Source: Eriocheir sinensis (lineage: Eukaryota; Arthropoda; Malacostraca; Decapoda; Varunidae). Taken from it: 64,000 nt of DNA. The DNA is taken from NCBI RefSeq assembly GCF_024679095.1, contig NC_066553.1:1682994-1746993 (forward strand), read 5' to 3'. Positions within the stretch are counted from its first letter, which is position 1. Each line of letters starts with the position of its first letter. Below, piece by piece: positions 1 to 11,986 of the stretch. The notes under the pieces were generated by a model that worked only from the letters and a program-made list of their open reading frames with translations, made no database searches and was not told the DNA's origin. The position numbers and the translations under genes are program-made.

Positions 1-2
1 AA

Positions 3-104
3 CCCTCTACCGCCGGGGACCAAGTGGGCATCATCCCTGTGAGTGAGGCTCTTTGTGGCACCTGGCATGGCTCCTGTGTCTTCCTTAGGACCAGACTTTC
101 TTTG

Positions 105-137
<33 letters not shown>

Positions 138-3100
138 CACACACACACGCATACATGTTGTAGGGGGTCTTTCCACTTCTCAAAACACATACTACATAAC
201 TGATTTATTTGGGAGAACATATCTTTTCCCAACATTCCACCCAGGATTCGAACCCGTGCTCATGGAGGTGGACACTCTAGCGTTGAGTCAAAAGGAACCC
301 CCATGACTTAAGGCCTCTTGGCGTCTCTATCTGTGTCTTGGGTCATTACACACACACGCATACATTATACAGTAAAGGTTGCTATTGTGATTTCTAATCT
401 ATGTAACTAAAATGTATTGTTCTTCATATGCTAAATCCAGTTAATGAAATAGTCTCATCATTTTCAAGTCTAGCAATTTGATAATATATATTTGAACTCA
501 CTTTTGCTAATCCTGACACTCATCCTGCAGGCCAACACTCAGCTGCAGACTGGATTGGCCATCAACATGGGGAGTGAAGAAAAGAACAAACCAGTAAGTA
601 TGTCACTAGTTAGTCCCAGTACATTGTGATATCAAGTTGAAGAAGAGAGAGGCAGCAAAAGGTATAGAGAGAAACTAACTTATGTTCCCCTCATTGCCAG
701 CCTCATGTAGAGATTGCCCTCGCCACCACCAACGACACAGTGATCCGCGCCGTCGTCATATTTGCGGAGGGGATCTTTGAGGGCGAGAGCCACGTGTACC
801 ACCCTCGGGAAACAGTGCTGTCCAGTAACATCAGGATCCCCCTCTACCCGCCCAAGGTGTGTGGCAGTTGTGTAGCCTTAGTGAATGTTTTGCAGTCTGG
901 CCAGTGTGTGCTTGATAGAGGAATATAATTGTAACCCCTTCAAAGATTTAGTGAAAGGACGAGGAACACCTGATTTTTTTAAGTCATGTTACTCTATATT
1001 AACAATTGTTTGACTGATTTGTCTTTTTTGAGCCAGTTTTCAAGGCGTGGTATAACTTTTTTATGACGAGCTTGTAATAAGTAGATTTAACTAAAATCCA
1101 ACACTTTTAGCTAATTCCATCCCATAAGTGAAATTAAAAAGCCAAACTAGCTACATAACTGTTATAAATGTTGATATTATGTTTAAAAAATCTTGCTCAG
1201 GACTAATGAAAGGACTTTTACCAGACTGTTTATAACATTATCTTAACATTATTTCATTTTCTTTCTCCAGCTCAATTTTTTTCATTTTTATTTCTCTGAC
1301 ATGAGCCCTAATTGTAGTGTTACATTTAACTTGGCAAAGACAGTCCACTAACAGCCTTCCTCCTTGCAGGATGTCCCAGTTGACCTTCACATCAAGGCCA
1401 TGGTAGGCTACAAGGCTTCCCTCCACTACCACGTCTTTGAGCTGACCCGCCAGCTGCCGCGCTTCTCCATGTATGCCCTGTGCACCGTGCCCGTTACCCC
1501 TCCACAGGGATATGTCAAGTTCAAGCTGCCTGAGAGGGTGGCAAGGGTAGGTCATCCCTTACTCTGTTCCTCTTCTTCATTTGTCCTAAACATGATCTCA
1601 CACTTTACAAGTTCTCAGAGTTTTAGATCGTAGCACTTCAAACATATAAGGACACTGATTGTTTATTTTATTTTTTACAGAAATTTTAAGAACAGTGATG
1701 CAGACAATCTTGGATAATTCTTATAGATAACATTATTTGACTGATAAAAGTATGTGCCACAAATCATTACACAGGGATAATAGCTAAGTTTAGAGGGGAG
1801 TTGCTCCTGCCACTAGCCTGTGACCCCTCCAGGTTGTCATGTGGGTGAACTCCAACTTCCTGCTGCTGGAGGACCTGCAGCTGGAGGAGGATGGTGCCCT
1901 GGATGTGTCCTTCCTGTCCCTGCGATCCAGCATGCCGCTCCTCATCCAGGCCACGCCCCAATGTGAGATGACCATTCGCACCAACGACATGGAGTTAGCA
2001 GGTGACCTCATCCAGGCTTTGGCAAACTACCTCAACCTGGAGGACCTACAGGTAAGCTGAGCCTCATTTCTATATTTTGAGGTAACTTTCACCATCATTA
2101 CATTTATACCTAAAAAAAAACATCCATGAACCAACATATCTTCTTGCCAGGTGGAGGCTGACTTCCCCACTGAGTTGGAGCAGCTTTCCTCACTGCTGGA
2201 GCGAGTGGAGGAGTACCACGCCACCCGACAGCGCCTCTCAGCAGAGATGGCAGACCACTCAGGGGTGATCCGCACGCTGGTAGTAAGGGCCGAGGATGCC
2301 AGGCTCATGTCCGACATGTTAGTGGCACCACCTTTGTTGTGCTTGTTGGGAACCTCTTTGACTTACCTACCATATACCTGATACTGTGCTTCTTGTGGCA
2401 TTCCCTATACTACATGCTTGATGCTATACTCCATCTGGCAGTTCCATCAAAGGCGTTATCTCAAGTCTGCCTCATCTATCAAAACTCCTTGCATCCTAAA
2501 TCCTATGCCTGTCTCTTAACACTAATTCGTATCTTTACCCACAGCTGCACCACATATCCCCCCTCATTCAACTCATCTTTATAACTTTACAATACATAGC
2601 ATATAGGGGTGTCCATCCCAAGTAGGTTGGTAGGGAGAGCAGTATGGAAGGTTTGAAAGTACATGTATAAAGGGATACCAAAGTTTTAAGAGGATTAAGT
2701 ACAGTACATATTCTTTTGAACTTGCCAAGGCTTAAAATCATTGATGGGCCCCAGGACATGATTCTGGGTAAGGTAATCTCTCCTCATCTGTCTAGTTATG
2801 TTTTGTTTTATGAGACTACATATGCAATTGATCATAACTTTACTCCTTTTCCTAGACTGTGGATAATATTAAAATATCTAGAATTTATCTCATCCCCAAT
2901 TTTTAAAAGTATATTGTTTTCTGTTAGCTAATCATCTGTTGGCAGGCAGAGCATGAAACACTGGTACCGGGAGCTGTACAACCTGAACAAGGACCTGATC
3001 AATGGCTACAAGATTCGCTGCAACAATCACCAGGAGCTGCTGAACTGCCTCAAGCAAGTCAACCAGACCATACAGAAGGCCAGCAGGCTGAGAGGTGAGT

Positions 3101-3917
3101 CCAGGGAAGGTTACTGCATTTCTTACCCTTCATAAGAGGATTAGCCAGTGAGATGAAATAAGTTTATTCACTTGATAAAAATTTGCATGACATAGAGGCA
3201 TGCCTGGCATTCAGTGCGACATACATTAATGACAAAAAACATTGCCCTACCAGTTCTTTTTATTAATTTGCACCTGTGCACTGTATATCTTCAGTTATTA
3301 GAGTAACTTCTTGAGTGAGTTTGTGTTTTTGTGCATTTGATGAAGAGCATGGTGAGGGGCATCAAAGATGGCAGTATGACCATGGCAAAACCACATACCA
3401 TTATGCCTAAGAAGTTTCCCTCAGGATTCATTCATTCATCTTTGACGCCTGCTCCTAGGAGCTCCCTCCAGGGGATGGCCACGGCAGAAGAGTTTCCATC
3501 TCTCTCTATCCAGACACCCCCTCCTTGCCTGCTCAAAGTTTCTCAAGGATCTTTCACCCCTCTCCCTGACATACTCCTGCACCCTATCTCTCCATTTCAC
3601 TGAAGGTCGTCCTCTAACATTCCCTCCCTCTATCTCACTCACATACACCCTCTTGGTCATCTTACTCTCCTCCATTTGCTCCATGTGGCCAAACCACTTT
3701 AAAGTCTGTTGCTTCACTTCTTCCACCACTCCACACTTTTTCCCTTCACCCACGTGACACATTCCAAAACACTCATACACACTTTCATTACTAACCATCT
3801 CAATGTTTCCTTCCAGCCGGCAAGTCCAAAACTGCAGTCATCAGTGCATGTAGACAAGCCATCAAGAACAACAACGCGAGTGCTCTTGCAAAGATTATTA
3901 GATCAGGGTCATCATAG
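3..3917 (+). CDS. BBS2: Bardet-Biedl syndrome 2 protein (BBSome subunit), C-terminal part
   Basis: Eight coding segments join in one frame: 3-38, 531-593, 701-856, 1370-1546, 1833-2051, 2151-2317, 2946-3094 and 3817-3917 (stop TAG 3915-3917). All seven introns are GT-AG. The upstream exons lie before base 1. The protein follows animal BBS2 closely across its C-terminal half. Landmarks are NDTVIRAV and [12 protein letters not shown] (segment 3), [10 protein letters not shown] and [12 protein letters not shown] (segment 4), VEADFP and LSAEMADHS (segment 6), and [15 protein letters not shown] text (segment 7, here [16 protein letters not shown]). BBS2 is a core subunit of the BBSome, the coat-like complex that moves membrane proteins in and out of cilia; its C-terminal half holds the GAE, platform and helical regions (family knowledge). 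The reading ends with a short Ser-rich tail (SGSS) like the human protein. Intron 7 carries a retrotransposon fragment on the opposite strand. No AATAAA was seen just after the stop. Confidence 0.95.
3430..3800 (-). mobile_element. non-LTR retrotransposon 3' end (reverse transcriptase C-terminus), in the last BBS2 intron
   Basis: The minus strand between 3798 and 3436 is open for about 120 codons and reads like the tail of RTE/Jockey-type reverse transcriptases: [10 protein letters not shown], then [11 protein letters not shown]. The 3' end (about 3425-3440) finishes in a short ATGA-type repeat, a common non-LTR tail. It is 5'-truncated, inserted antisense to BBS2, and clear of the splice sites. 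Confidence 0.75.
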
Positions 3918-4419
3918 AATAGAGCTTGTTTCTGCTTTGAAGAGAAAGTATATTTATATAATAACATTGAAATTAATCTCAGCATTTGCACATGGTTGTA
4001 CTACAATGTAAGGAAGCACAAGCACACTGTGATATCTGTAACAAAGCTAGTCATTAGGAGGAACATGCAGTATAGGCCTTGACTGTGGCACCTTTTGTGT
4101 TACACATCTTGGTTATGTAGTCAACAATGCTGGGCAAGAGGCAGGTCCACCACAGTATAAAGTGTGGTCAATTTGCATGTACTCTACCATTCCAATTAGT
4201 ACACACAAGACAAAAAATGCTCTAGGAAAATCAAGCAGAGGTATAAAAATGAATTACAGTGAACAGAAGTAAAGGTTGTAGTGTGGAGGCCAAATGGAGC
4301 AGTAAAAGGTTGGCTCAGGTACTGTCCAATCACTGGCTAACCAAAGCTGCCTGTGCTCCAGTTACAAGCTATAAATGAAAGAGTATAGTATTACCTGTCT
4401 CATCACCTCCTCCTGGAGG

Positions 4420-4915
4420 GCCACTGGCGATGGACAGCTTCCTCCACCTGAGGATGGTGCATCAGGAGATATATTTCGGAATCCTCAGTGGGAGGCTGAT
4501 AACAACAGCCTTCACTGACTTTTCTCCATTCTGCTCAATGATTTTCAAGATGGCTTTGTTGGTGGCAAGGGTCTTTAACTGGAGCAATGAAGCTTTGTCC
4601 TGAGGAATCAGGACCAAGCTCCCATCCTTGTTTAGGACATTCTTTAGGCAGAGGTCCCACTGAGCTGCCTCTGTTGCCACAACTTTGTCGTAGTTGTATC
4701 AGAATCCTTCTTGAAGTAAACAACAAAAAACAAAAAGAAGTGAGGGACAGGTGGTAGAAGCAGGATGCCATGGTGGTCGTATGGGAGTTTGTGCTCTGCT
4801 AAGCAGTGCCGTGGCTTCTTACTGACCACGGGGGTGAAGTCATCCTCGGCAAGGGCAGGAGCCAGCAGCAGGGCACTTCTGGCTGGAGGTGAAGCTCAGT
4901 GAAGCCTGCTGGAGC
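4420..4915 (-). pseudogene. degraded open reading, possibly a retroelement ORF1 remnant
   Basis: Two minus-strand frames carry protein-like text. One reads LAEDDFTPVVSKKPR (about 4850-4805). The other, 4680-4462, reads KDGSLVLIPQDKASLLQLK and then KAVVISLPLRIPKYIS before a stop. A frame change between them suggests decay. The pattern (an acidic 'DDFTPVVSKK' start, then a 'DGSLVLIP...VKAVVISLPL' block) resembles nucleic-acid-binding ORF1 proteins of arthropod non-LTR elements, but I cannot name a family. It could also be a processed pseudogene. Confidence 0.3.
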
Positions 4916-5194
4916 CAACATTCCAATTAGCACAGCAGAAATAATGCCTGAAAAATTGAGCTGAGGTATGAAAATGTACCATGGTCAAAATTGGGATTGA
5001 GAAACACTAGTATTTTGAAAAAATTGAATCAGCTTTCCATTATAGTTCTTTTTTCCTGATGTGAATATTAATGGCACATAAAAATTGGCAAACAGACGCT
5101 AATATGAACAAAACAAACATTTATTTGGCCCTTTTATAGCAGTTTCTTTCTTTAGTTATGATATATTTCATTGTAAAATAAATAAATAAATAAA

Positions 5195-5213
5195 TTATAT
5201 ATATATATATATA

Positions 5214-5286
<73 letters not shown>
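5195..5286. repeat. (AT)n microsatellite
   Basis: A nearly pure AT dinucleotide array of about 90 bp with one interruption (atct) near 5214. It is preceded by a short AAAT-type run. Confidence 0.97.
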
Positions 5287-5288
<2 letters not shown>

Positions 5289-5765
5289 TGCATTTATTAT
5301 GTCATTGATGCATAACAAGTTTGATAAATGAGCAATGAGGGACTTGAATACCTACCTCGTGCTGTGCTGCACAAGATGGACTGTCCACTTGGTTTGTCCT
5401 TCTAGAATGGAGGAAAGATTACATCGTAAGGGCAATTTGACATTACAGAATAAATATGTTTGGGTAATTTGGGAAAAATATCTATACAGCTAAAATTGAA
5501 CATACATAGTAGTAAATCATAACTTACTCAAGCCATAACAATGTAAATCTTACAAATTACTCTGTGTAAAGGTGTAGGGAAAGTAGAAGTTGCAGGGGCA
5601 GGCAAAAATCTCTCAGGCTGGCTGGCTGAAGTGCTGGGCTTTCAGACAATAGTGTGGACTTTGCTACCAAACAAAAATAACTGACTGCCACTAATATTGG
5701 CATAAACTTTGCTTTCATTTGCAGTCACAAAAAAAGTAAGTCTGCTGACCATCTTAGAAAAATTG

Positions 5766-5954
5766 TTAACCCGGTAGCAGCGACGGGCCAAATTTGTGCC
5801 ATAATTTTAACCCCCCAAAATAGATGATACATAAATTGATCACAAAAGCTTTGATGTATATTATGAAATGGTTTGTGTGAGTGATGATTTTTTTCTAATT
5901 TTTCTCACTTAGAGGGACCATTAAGAAACATGATCCCCGCTGCTACCGGGTTAA
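5766..5954 (+). mobile_element. TTAA-CCC MITE, copy a (short form)
   Basis: Starts ttaacccggtagcagcg and ends with its exact reverse complement, giving a 17-bp perfect terminal inverted repeat that includes TTAA. It has only one copy of the internal 'gggccaaattt' unit. The TTAA ends followed by CCC are the hallmark of piggyBac-superfamily elements; no transposase is encoded. Confidence 0.88.
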
Positions 5955-6516
5955 AATGCTCTAGAAATATATGAGTATGCATTTGCTGCGACATCACTCA
6001 ACACATTTTATATTGAACCTGTTTAGCTTCCAATATGTCACAGAAGCTTGTGGGCTCTAGACAGCCAGGCAGAGAACATGGAGATCACTCTTCACATGTA
6101 ATAAAGTTATCTGGATGTGATTTCCATGTTAAACATTCTTAATTCTGTTACTCTCACAATTATCCAAGTGGTGTAATGCTTGGTGCAGCCCTTGAGGTTA
6201 TGAGTAGTACAAGTAAACATGGTGAAATATTTCAAGCTAAAGACATGTGGATTGATTCCCATGCAACCAATTTTCTAGTCGTTGTACCAATGCTGTGATG
6301 AAAATATACATCTAAACAAGTTGAATTTTCCTTCTTTAAACTTCACCTATCATGATTGTCACTAAAATGAATTATAAATGATTAATTGATAAACATGTAA
6401 TTAGCATTACTCCCTAACCACTATGAGAAAAGTAGACATTAAGTATATTAGTGAAACACCTAGACGGGTGTAAGCATTCACCTCACATGATCAGCTCACA
6501 CACCCAATGACATACC

Positions 6517-7707
6517 TCAAGTTATGTAGACATTTCTTCCCAGGCAGTAGAGGGCCAGCAGAATGCACAGAGCAAGGGATGGGATGTGCTGGAAGCCTGC
6601 AATGTGACAAAGTAAGCCTACAAGCAATACAAGGCTCAAGCTTAACCCGGTAGCAGCGACGGGCCAAATTTGTGGCTTTACCGTGTAGCAGTGACAGGCC
6701 AAATTTGTGCCATGATTTAAACCTCCCAAAACAGATGATACATTAACTGATCACAAATGCTTTGACATATATTATGCAATGGTTTGTGAGAGTGATAATT
6801 TTTTCACATATTTCTCGCTTAAGAGGGACCATTAAGAAACATGATCCCCGCTGCTACCGGGTTAAGGGATTATTACCCACACTGAGATTTCCATTGGTCA
6901 AGTGATGATACACAACAGGAAACTAGCAATGGTAACTCATCATTATACACATTTCAATAGAACTAAATCATTTGAAGATCCACAATTAATCTAAGTAATA
7001 TTTATATAATGAGTTTGTTACATGAATATCCAGGAAAGAACCACACAGTAGTTATGAAATGAGACTCCAAGTGTACCTGCATTTCCTGATGACCTTGTTA
7101 AGCCGTTGGGGTGGACCAGCGTTGGGAGGGAGACAACAGACCAGGCCGTGGATCTGAAGGAGAGCTCCCCCACTTCTGCTATGCATGTCAGGTTGAGCCG
7201 CAGCATGTTGGGGGGAAACGAGAGCCCTTGGGTGTGGGTAGGCTGTGAAGCGAGGAGTGAGGCAGACCTGTATTGGGTGTGACTGTGCGAGGCCTGCAAA
7301 CTGGAGACAAAAGTCGTGCGATATTCTTGGTATTGGGACGGCCACACTGACTCAGGCTGATACCGAGGTCCATTGGCACTGACCAGAGAGAGTGCCTTGT
7401 GAGTTGTGTGTTTGGGCTCGTCTTGAGGGAACAGTTTCTGGATGTTCTCTAAGCTGAGGGGAACTGACAGTGTGGAGGAGGAGTTCCACACAAACTCTTG
7501 GGGCTGCTCTATGGGAGGGTTCCACCTGTGCCACTCACTCTGCCTCTGTGTATGAGAAGAGTGCTTGCCATAAGAAAAAACTGTGTACAGATGAGATTGA
7601 TATATAGTAGCAATTGCCATCATCACCAGTCTGTTCCTACGGTGTGAATGTTCATCAGGAAGGTTCCATAAATAACATTCTACTGTTGTTCAGAAATGGC
7701 ATTCACT

Positions 7708-7741
<34 letters not shown>

Positions 7742-8279
7742 CTGACGGTGATCATGAGGCCGTTGACGAGGAAGGTGAAGAGCGCCGGGGGTCGGGAGGC
7801 GAAGACGTGGCAGTGGGCCTGGAGGTGCTGGTCCAGGTGATAGGTGCTTTGTAACCCGCGCCAGGTGGGGCCGGCGGCGGGGACCTCTGTAGGGACGCGT
7901 GCATGTTAATACTTTTACGAGAACTAGTAGTATTTTTTTTATAATAGTTGTAGTAAGAGAGAGAGAGAGAGAATTTCGACATTTGGGTCTTAAATTAATC
8001 GTGCATGTTAATACTTTTACGAGAACTAGTAGTATTTTTTTTATAATAGTTGTAGTAAGAGAGAGAGAGAGAGAATTTCGACATTTAGGTCTTAAATTAA
8101 TCACCAAAAAAGAAGAGAAAGGGAAGAGGTCAAATCAAACAAGGAGGAAAAGAGAAAAGGTAAATAAATGGAAAAGATAAAATTATAAAAAGAAAAAAGG
8201 CAAAAAAAAAAAGGGAAAATGTGAAATAAGTTTAAAATTCCGTCTGAAAAGTAGCTTAATCGAAAACAAGAACAGTTAC

Positions 8280-8333
<54 letters not shown>

Positions 8334-8349
8334 CGAAAACAAGAATAGT

Positions 8350-8390
<41 letters not shown>

Positions 8391-9183
8391 CATAGATTTA
8401 CATAGAAAATCAGACCACACAGACCCCATGGTCCAGACTTGGTGGTCTGTCCTTAAACCTAAGTGATTTTACATTAATCAGAAGACTCCAAAACGTTGCA
8501 TTTCTACTCTAGTTGATATTAAGTTGAAGGAAGTGACGGTCGAGCTTATTTTTGAAGGAGTCAATCGTGTTACACTGGACCACTGACGGTGGGAGCTTAT
8601 TCCATTCTCGCACTACAACGTTGGTGAAGAAAAATTTGGTGCAGTCTGAATTTACTTGTCTACATCTGAGTTTTACGCCATTGTTCCTCGTGCGCAAAGT
8701 GTCATCGATCATAAACAATGTTGATCTGTCTACATTCGTGAAACCATTAAGTATTTTAAAACATTCGATCAGTTTTCCTCGGAGGCGACGTTTCTCAAGA
8801 GAGAACATGTTAAGGGTAGAAAGCCTTTCTTCGTAGGATTTGTTGCGCAAGGAAGGGATAATTTTCGTTGCCCGACGCTGAACACCTTCTAATTTAGCAA
8901 TATCCTTTGCATGGTGGGGAGACCAAAACTGTACCGCATATTCCAAGTGGGGTCTGACTAAACTGTTGTAGAGCGGGAGTATTACATCTTTATTCTTAAA
9001 TAAAAAGTTTCTTTTAATGAAGCCCAACATTCTGTTCGCTTTATTTGCTGCATCGATGCATTGCTGTGAGAATTTGAGGTTTGACGCGATTTTGACCCCC
9101 AAGTCCTTGACGCATTGAACGCTTTTGAGTTTAACGCCGCGCATTTCGTAAGAGAGAGAGAGAGAATCGAAAACAAGAATAGT

Positions 9184-9260
<77 letters not shown>

Positions 9261-9276
9261 CGAAAACAAGAATAGT

Positions 9277-9317
<41 letters not shown>

Positions 9318-11986
9318 CTCAGTAAAGACTAAAGACCCACTATAACGAAACATTTACCGTATCAACACGATGAATAAATGATGGAGCCTATACGCAGGTT
9401 TCTTCAGAGTGCGGATCGCAACTACTGGGTTAACACTTCTAATAATCAGGAGGAACTACCTGCAGCTATATAGAGAAACAGAAGAAGAGAAGCGCCAAGG
9501 ATCAGCCTCCAGCACTCACCCAGCACGGCGAGGCGGGTGGAGCGGGCGCTGGAGAAGAAGGCGGGGCCGTCGCTCATTGCCTCGCAGGTGTAGGTCCCCG
9601 AGGCGGCATGCGTCAGGTTGGTGAGCGTCACGCGGTGCTCGTCCGAAGCCCCGACCTGCCGCCGACGACCACCGCAGGGCGAGGGTGGCGGGAGAGTGGA
9701 TTGTTAACACGCTAGCAATTCAGAATTATGATAAATACGTTCAACATTCGTTCACATACTACAGGTGAAAGTGAAATTAAATAACTCACATCCAATAGAT
9801 TAAAGTGATTTTGAAGCACATGCAGTGTTCTACTAACATCCCGAAATTGACCTCTCTTTCGGCCACCTCTTTTTGATTCTTTTTTTAGGAGCAGCGAGTA
9901 GCGCTTTTTTTTTATTATTGTTTCCTTTTTTTGTGCCCTTGAGCTGTCTCCTTTGTTGTTAAAAAAAATGTAATGTAGCATGCGATTGATATTTAACTAT
10001 GCTCATTTTTTAAACGGTGTGGTCTGGACGCGGGCCCTGATAAGGTAACCACCCAACACCTCAGGAATTCTGATAACACTTTGCCCTGTTTGTTCGAGCA
10101 CTAAGCCAGTAAGAATTCATTTCTATCAAGAACAAGACAACACTGCCCTCATCAGTCCCAGAGGAGCGTCTGTACACTCACGTAATGTATTTATTAATTA
10201 ATTACATTCACGCCTCCAGTAATGGCTTTTAATTGGCAATATATATTTGGGGCTGTATTCCGTATTCTCTGCCAACTAGATACATTTTTAAGAGTACTGA
10301 CGCCCATCGCTGTGTACCAACTATGTGTTCGCAGCGAGATTCATAGATTACAGTTGGCCATTTTACGGGAACAGGGCGTGTATGATGTCCAATAAAAGGC
10401 CATTTTATTACACTTAATACAACTGGTCATTCGTTGGCCGCACACTCACCAGCACCTGCACGCCGGGCACGGGGAACAGCACCTTGCGAGGCTCGGGCAC
10501 GGAGGTGACCACGAAGAACTGGTCCCCGTCCTTGCACCAGCGCAGGGAGTAGAGGGGCGGCCCGCTGCCCCGGGACCACAGGCACTCCAGCTGCACCGCC
10601 TGGCCGGCCACAGCGGGGCCCCTTGTGACCACCTGCTGCACCACCACACCGAGGCTCGCTGCACCAGGGGACGAGGAGGGAAAGTTATCACAGCTGAATT
10701 CAATGAGGGAGTGATTGACGGCCTACACCATACTTGTATTTACTATGCGACATTTTACCAATTATATACGAGTTTTCCCATATTTAAAACCTCTGTACAA
10801 TCCCCGTAGTTTTTTTCAATTTTTATTGTGGATTGGGATGACCATCAGCTCCATTCGCTAATTCTTATACTTGGATCAAGTTGATAAATACAAAGACTGA
10901 AGAGATCGAGTTTTGAAAGCCCAACAATACAAAGTGAATCATGTTATAGAGTAAATAAAGGTACAAATACATGCATGGTTTCTGTCACCACTCATCGTGT
11001 CAACTAATATACCTACAGTGCTATAAATAAACAAATGCTTTCATGATAACTAAAGAACTGATCTAATTTCACCAGTTTGTGGCACAAGCAACAGCAAATC
11101 TCTGGTCGAACTGAACCAACACACAACTCATTGCTGGAGTACAAGGGCGCTAAACTCGTTACGGGCTCAAAACGCTCGATCGGTTAAACCAGCACAGACA
11201 GTTCTGATAAAGAACAAGCGTGCGTTTCTAGTAATTTTCAAGAATTCTTTCACACAAAGCAGCAAAAGACGCTAAAAACCGTAAATAATATAACTTGGGG
11301 AGTGGGGGTCAAGATAGGCTACTACGTATAGGAGGGTTACAAATATATATTTTCTTGTCATTTGTAGATACAGGGATATAGAGCAAGGGGTATTCTCTTT
11401 CCCACGGAGTGACTTCCATTAGGGCCGTACGTGAGGTGAAAACATTAATTTTGTACCCTCCCTGCGGACGAGCTCCACCACCTGCGAACCACTAAACTTT
11501 TACAGTTTGCGATTGTTTCTAATCGTTCTAGTGACTTATTAACGCTCGCGTGAAATAATTCTGGAATAAAAAAAGGCATGAAGTACCTACCTGTTCATAA
11601 CAATTCCCACGCGAAGCTACAACTCATTATTGAGCTATAAATACGCAAAGTTCAACTTTCTAATGAGCTACACAATCTTACAACTCGTTACCGAGCTGAG
11701 GAAACGTACGTTGTTCGCCAGTTGAGTCCGTGGTCAGCTGGTGATACTGTCCCTGCATGCCCGTAATCACCTTCAGGTAGATGAGGCAGCCGCCTCGTCT
11801 GGAGCCTCCTTTCCCCCAACCACTCCTTTTCCTTCTTCCGGAGGAGCACGTCCCAGCTTGCTGTGCTCGCCTATTCCGTTTTCAAGTCCGGGTTACGGCT
11901 CTGCCTTGAGTGATGGCCAATAACCACACTGACTTACCTGCACTCAGCAGCAGCAGCAGATAAACTTCACGCCAGGCAGACTGCAT
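6517..11986 (-). CDS. beat: Beaten-path-like two-Ig-domain membrane-anchored protein
   Basis: Six exons join in frame on the minus strand: 11986-11938, 10658-10450, 9655-9520, 7886-7747, 7545-7077 and 6596-6517 (TGA 6519-6517). The product has 360 residues and all introns are GT-AG. Residues 1-17 are a signal peptide (MQSAWREVYLLLLLSA). The first Ig domain spans about 18-131, with C42, a WCKDG/EF-like strand around W57 and the GTYTC motif ending at C110. The second Ig domain starts after VPAAGP with C157 and 'PPALFTFLVNG', and its partner cysteine is C299 (LRLNLTC). The order Ig1 split over two exons, the 'VP..GP' hinge and then a 'PPA..FVNG' Ig2 matches insect Beat proteins, which act in motor-axon guidance through Side-family receptors. 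The last exon ends in a hydrophobic stretch (about 340-354), so the protein is membrane-anchored, by either GPI or a TM segment. Odd point: 142 residues separate the Ig2 cysteines, with a roughly 80-100-residue insertion in exon 5. Confidence 0.85.
6642..6865 (+). mobile_element. TTAA-CCC MITE, copy b (in the last intron of the Beat-like gene)
   Basis: Both ends carry the ttaacccggtagcagcg inverted repeat, and two copies of the internal unit are present. It sits 45 bp upstream of the acceptor of the last exon (6596), so it probably lies beside or over the branch-point region of that intron. Confidence 0.88.
7711..7739. repeat. (CA)n microsatellite beside the exon-4 donor of the Beat-like gene
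   Basis: CA array of about 29 bp ending one base before the 'actgac' that forms the donor of exon 4 on the minus strand. Confidence 0.9.
7899..8102. repeat. 102-bp tandem duplication (two copies)
   Basis: Copies 7899-8000 and 8001-8102 are almost identical. Each begins gtgcatgttaatactttt and contains an internal (GA) run. The block abuts the acceptor of exon 4 of the Beat-like gene (exon starts at 7886) and so lies in the 3' end of intron 3. Confidence 0.95.
8258..8390. repeat. (GA)n arrays separated by a 22-bp unit, left block
   Basis: GA arrays at about 8283-8330 and 8353-8387 are each preceded by the same 22-bp unit, aatcgaaaacaagaatagtt plus 'ac' (one base differs in the first copy). 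The same unit and arrays recur at 9147-9316 on the other side of a retroelement fragment. Confidence 0.9.
8389..9146 (-). mobile_element. CR1/Jockey-like non-LTR retrotransposon, 3' portion
   Basis: The minus strand from 9144 to 8509 is open for 211 codons and reads as the C-terminal half of a non-LTR reverse transcriptase: VKDLGVKI, then LEYAVQFWSPH, LEGVQRRATK and finally VREWNKLPPSVV. These are the standard palm/thumb motifs after the catalytic core. A 3' untranslated tail follows to about 8389, ending in a short 'atgtaaatct' repeat. The 5' catalytic part is missing, so the copy is dead. It lies in intron 3 of the Beat-like gene in the same orientation. Confidence 0.88.
9147..9316. repeat. 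(GA)n arrays separated by a 22-bp unit, right block
   Basis: GA arrays at about 9150-9164, 9187-9257 and 9281-9315 are separated by copies of the same aatcgaaaacaagaatagtt unit (9165 and 9258) seen left of the retroelement. The 5' break point of the retroelement falls directly on this array. Confidence 0.9.

Larger units (their letters stand above)
3918..6516. other. intergenic region between convergent BBS2 and the Beat-like gene
   Basis: This stretch holds a degraded open reading on the minus strand (4420-4915), a long AT microsatellite (5195-5286) and one TTAA element (5766-5954). A weak direct similarity joins about 4187-4260 and 4917-4980. Nothing else recognisable was seen; the 3' untranslated regions of both flanking genes must lie here. 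Confidence 0.6.

Noticed and set aside
7018..7076. Extension of Beat-like exon 5 to an in-frame stop inside the intron
   Set aside because: The GCAG/gtacac donor at 7077 joins in phase with the hydrophobic last exon, giving a membrane-anchored end as expected for the family. An alternative secreted form remains possible but unsupported.
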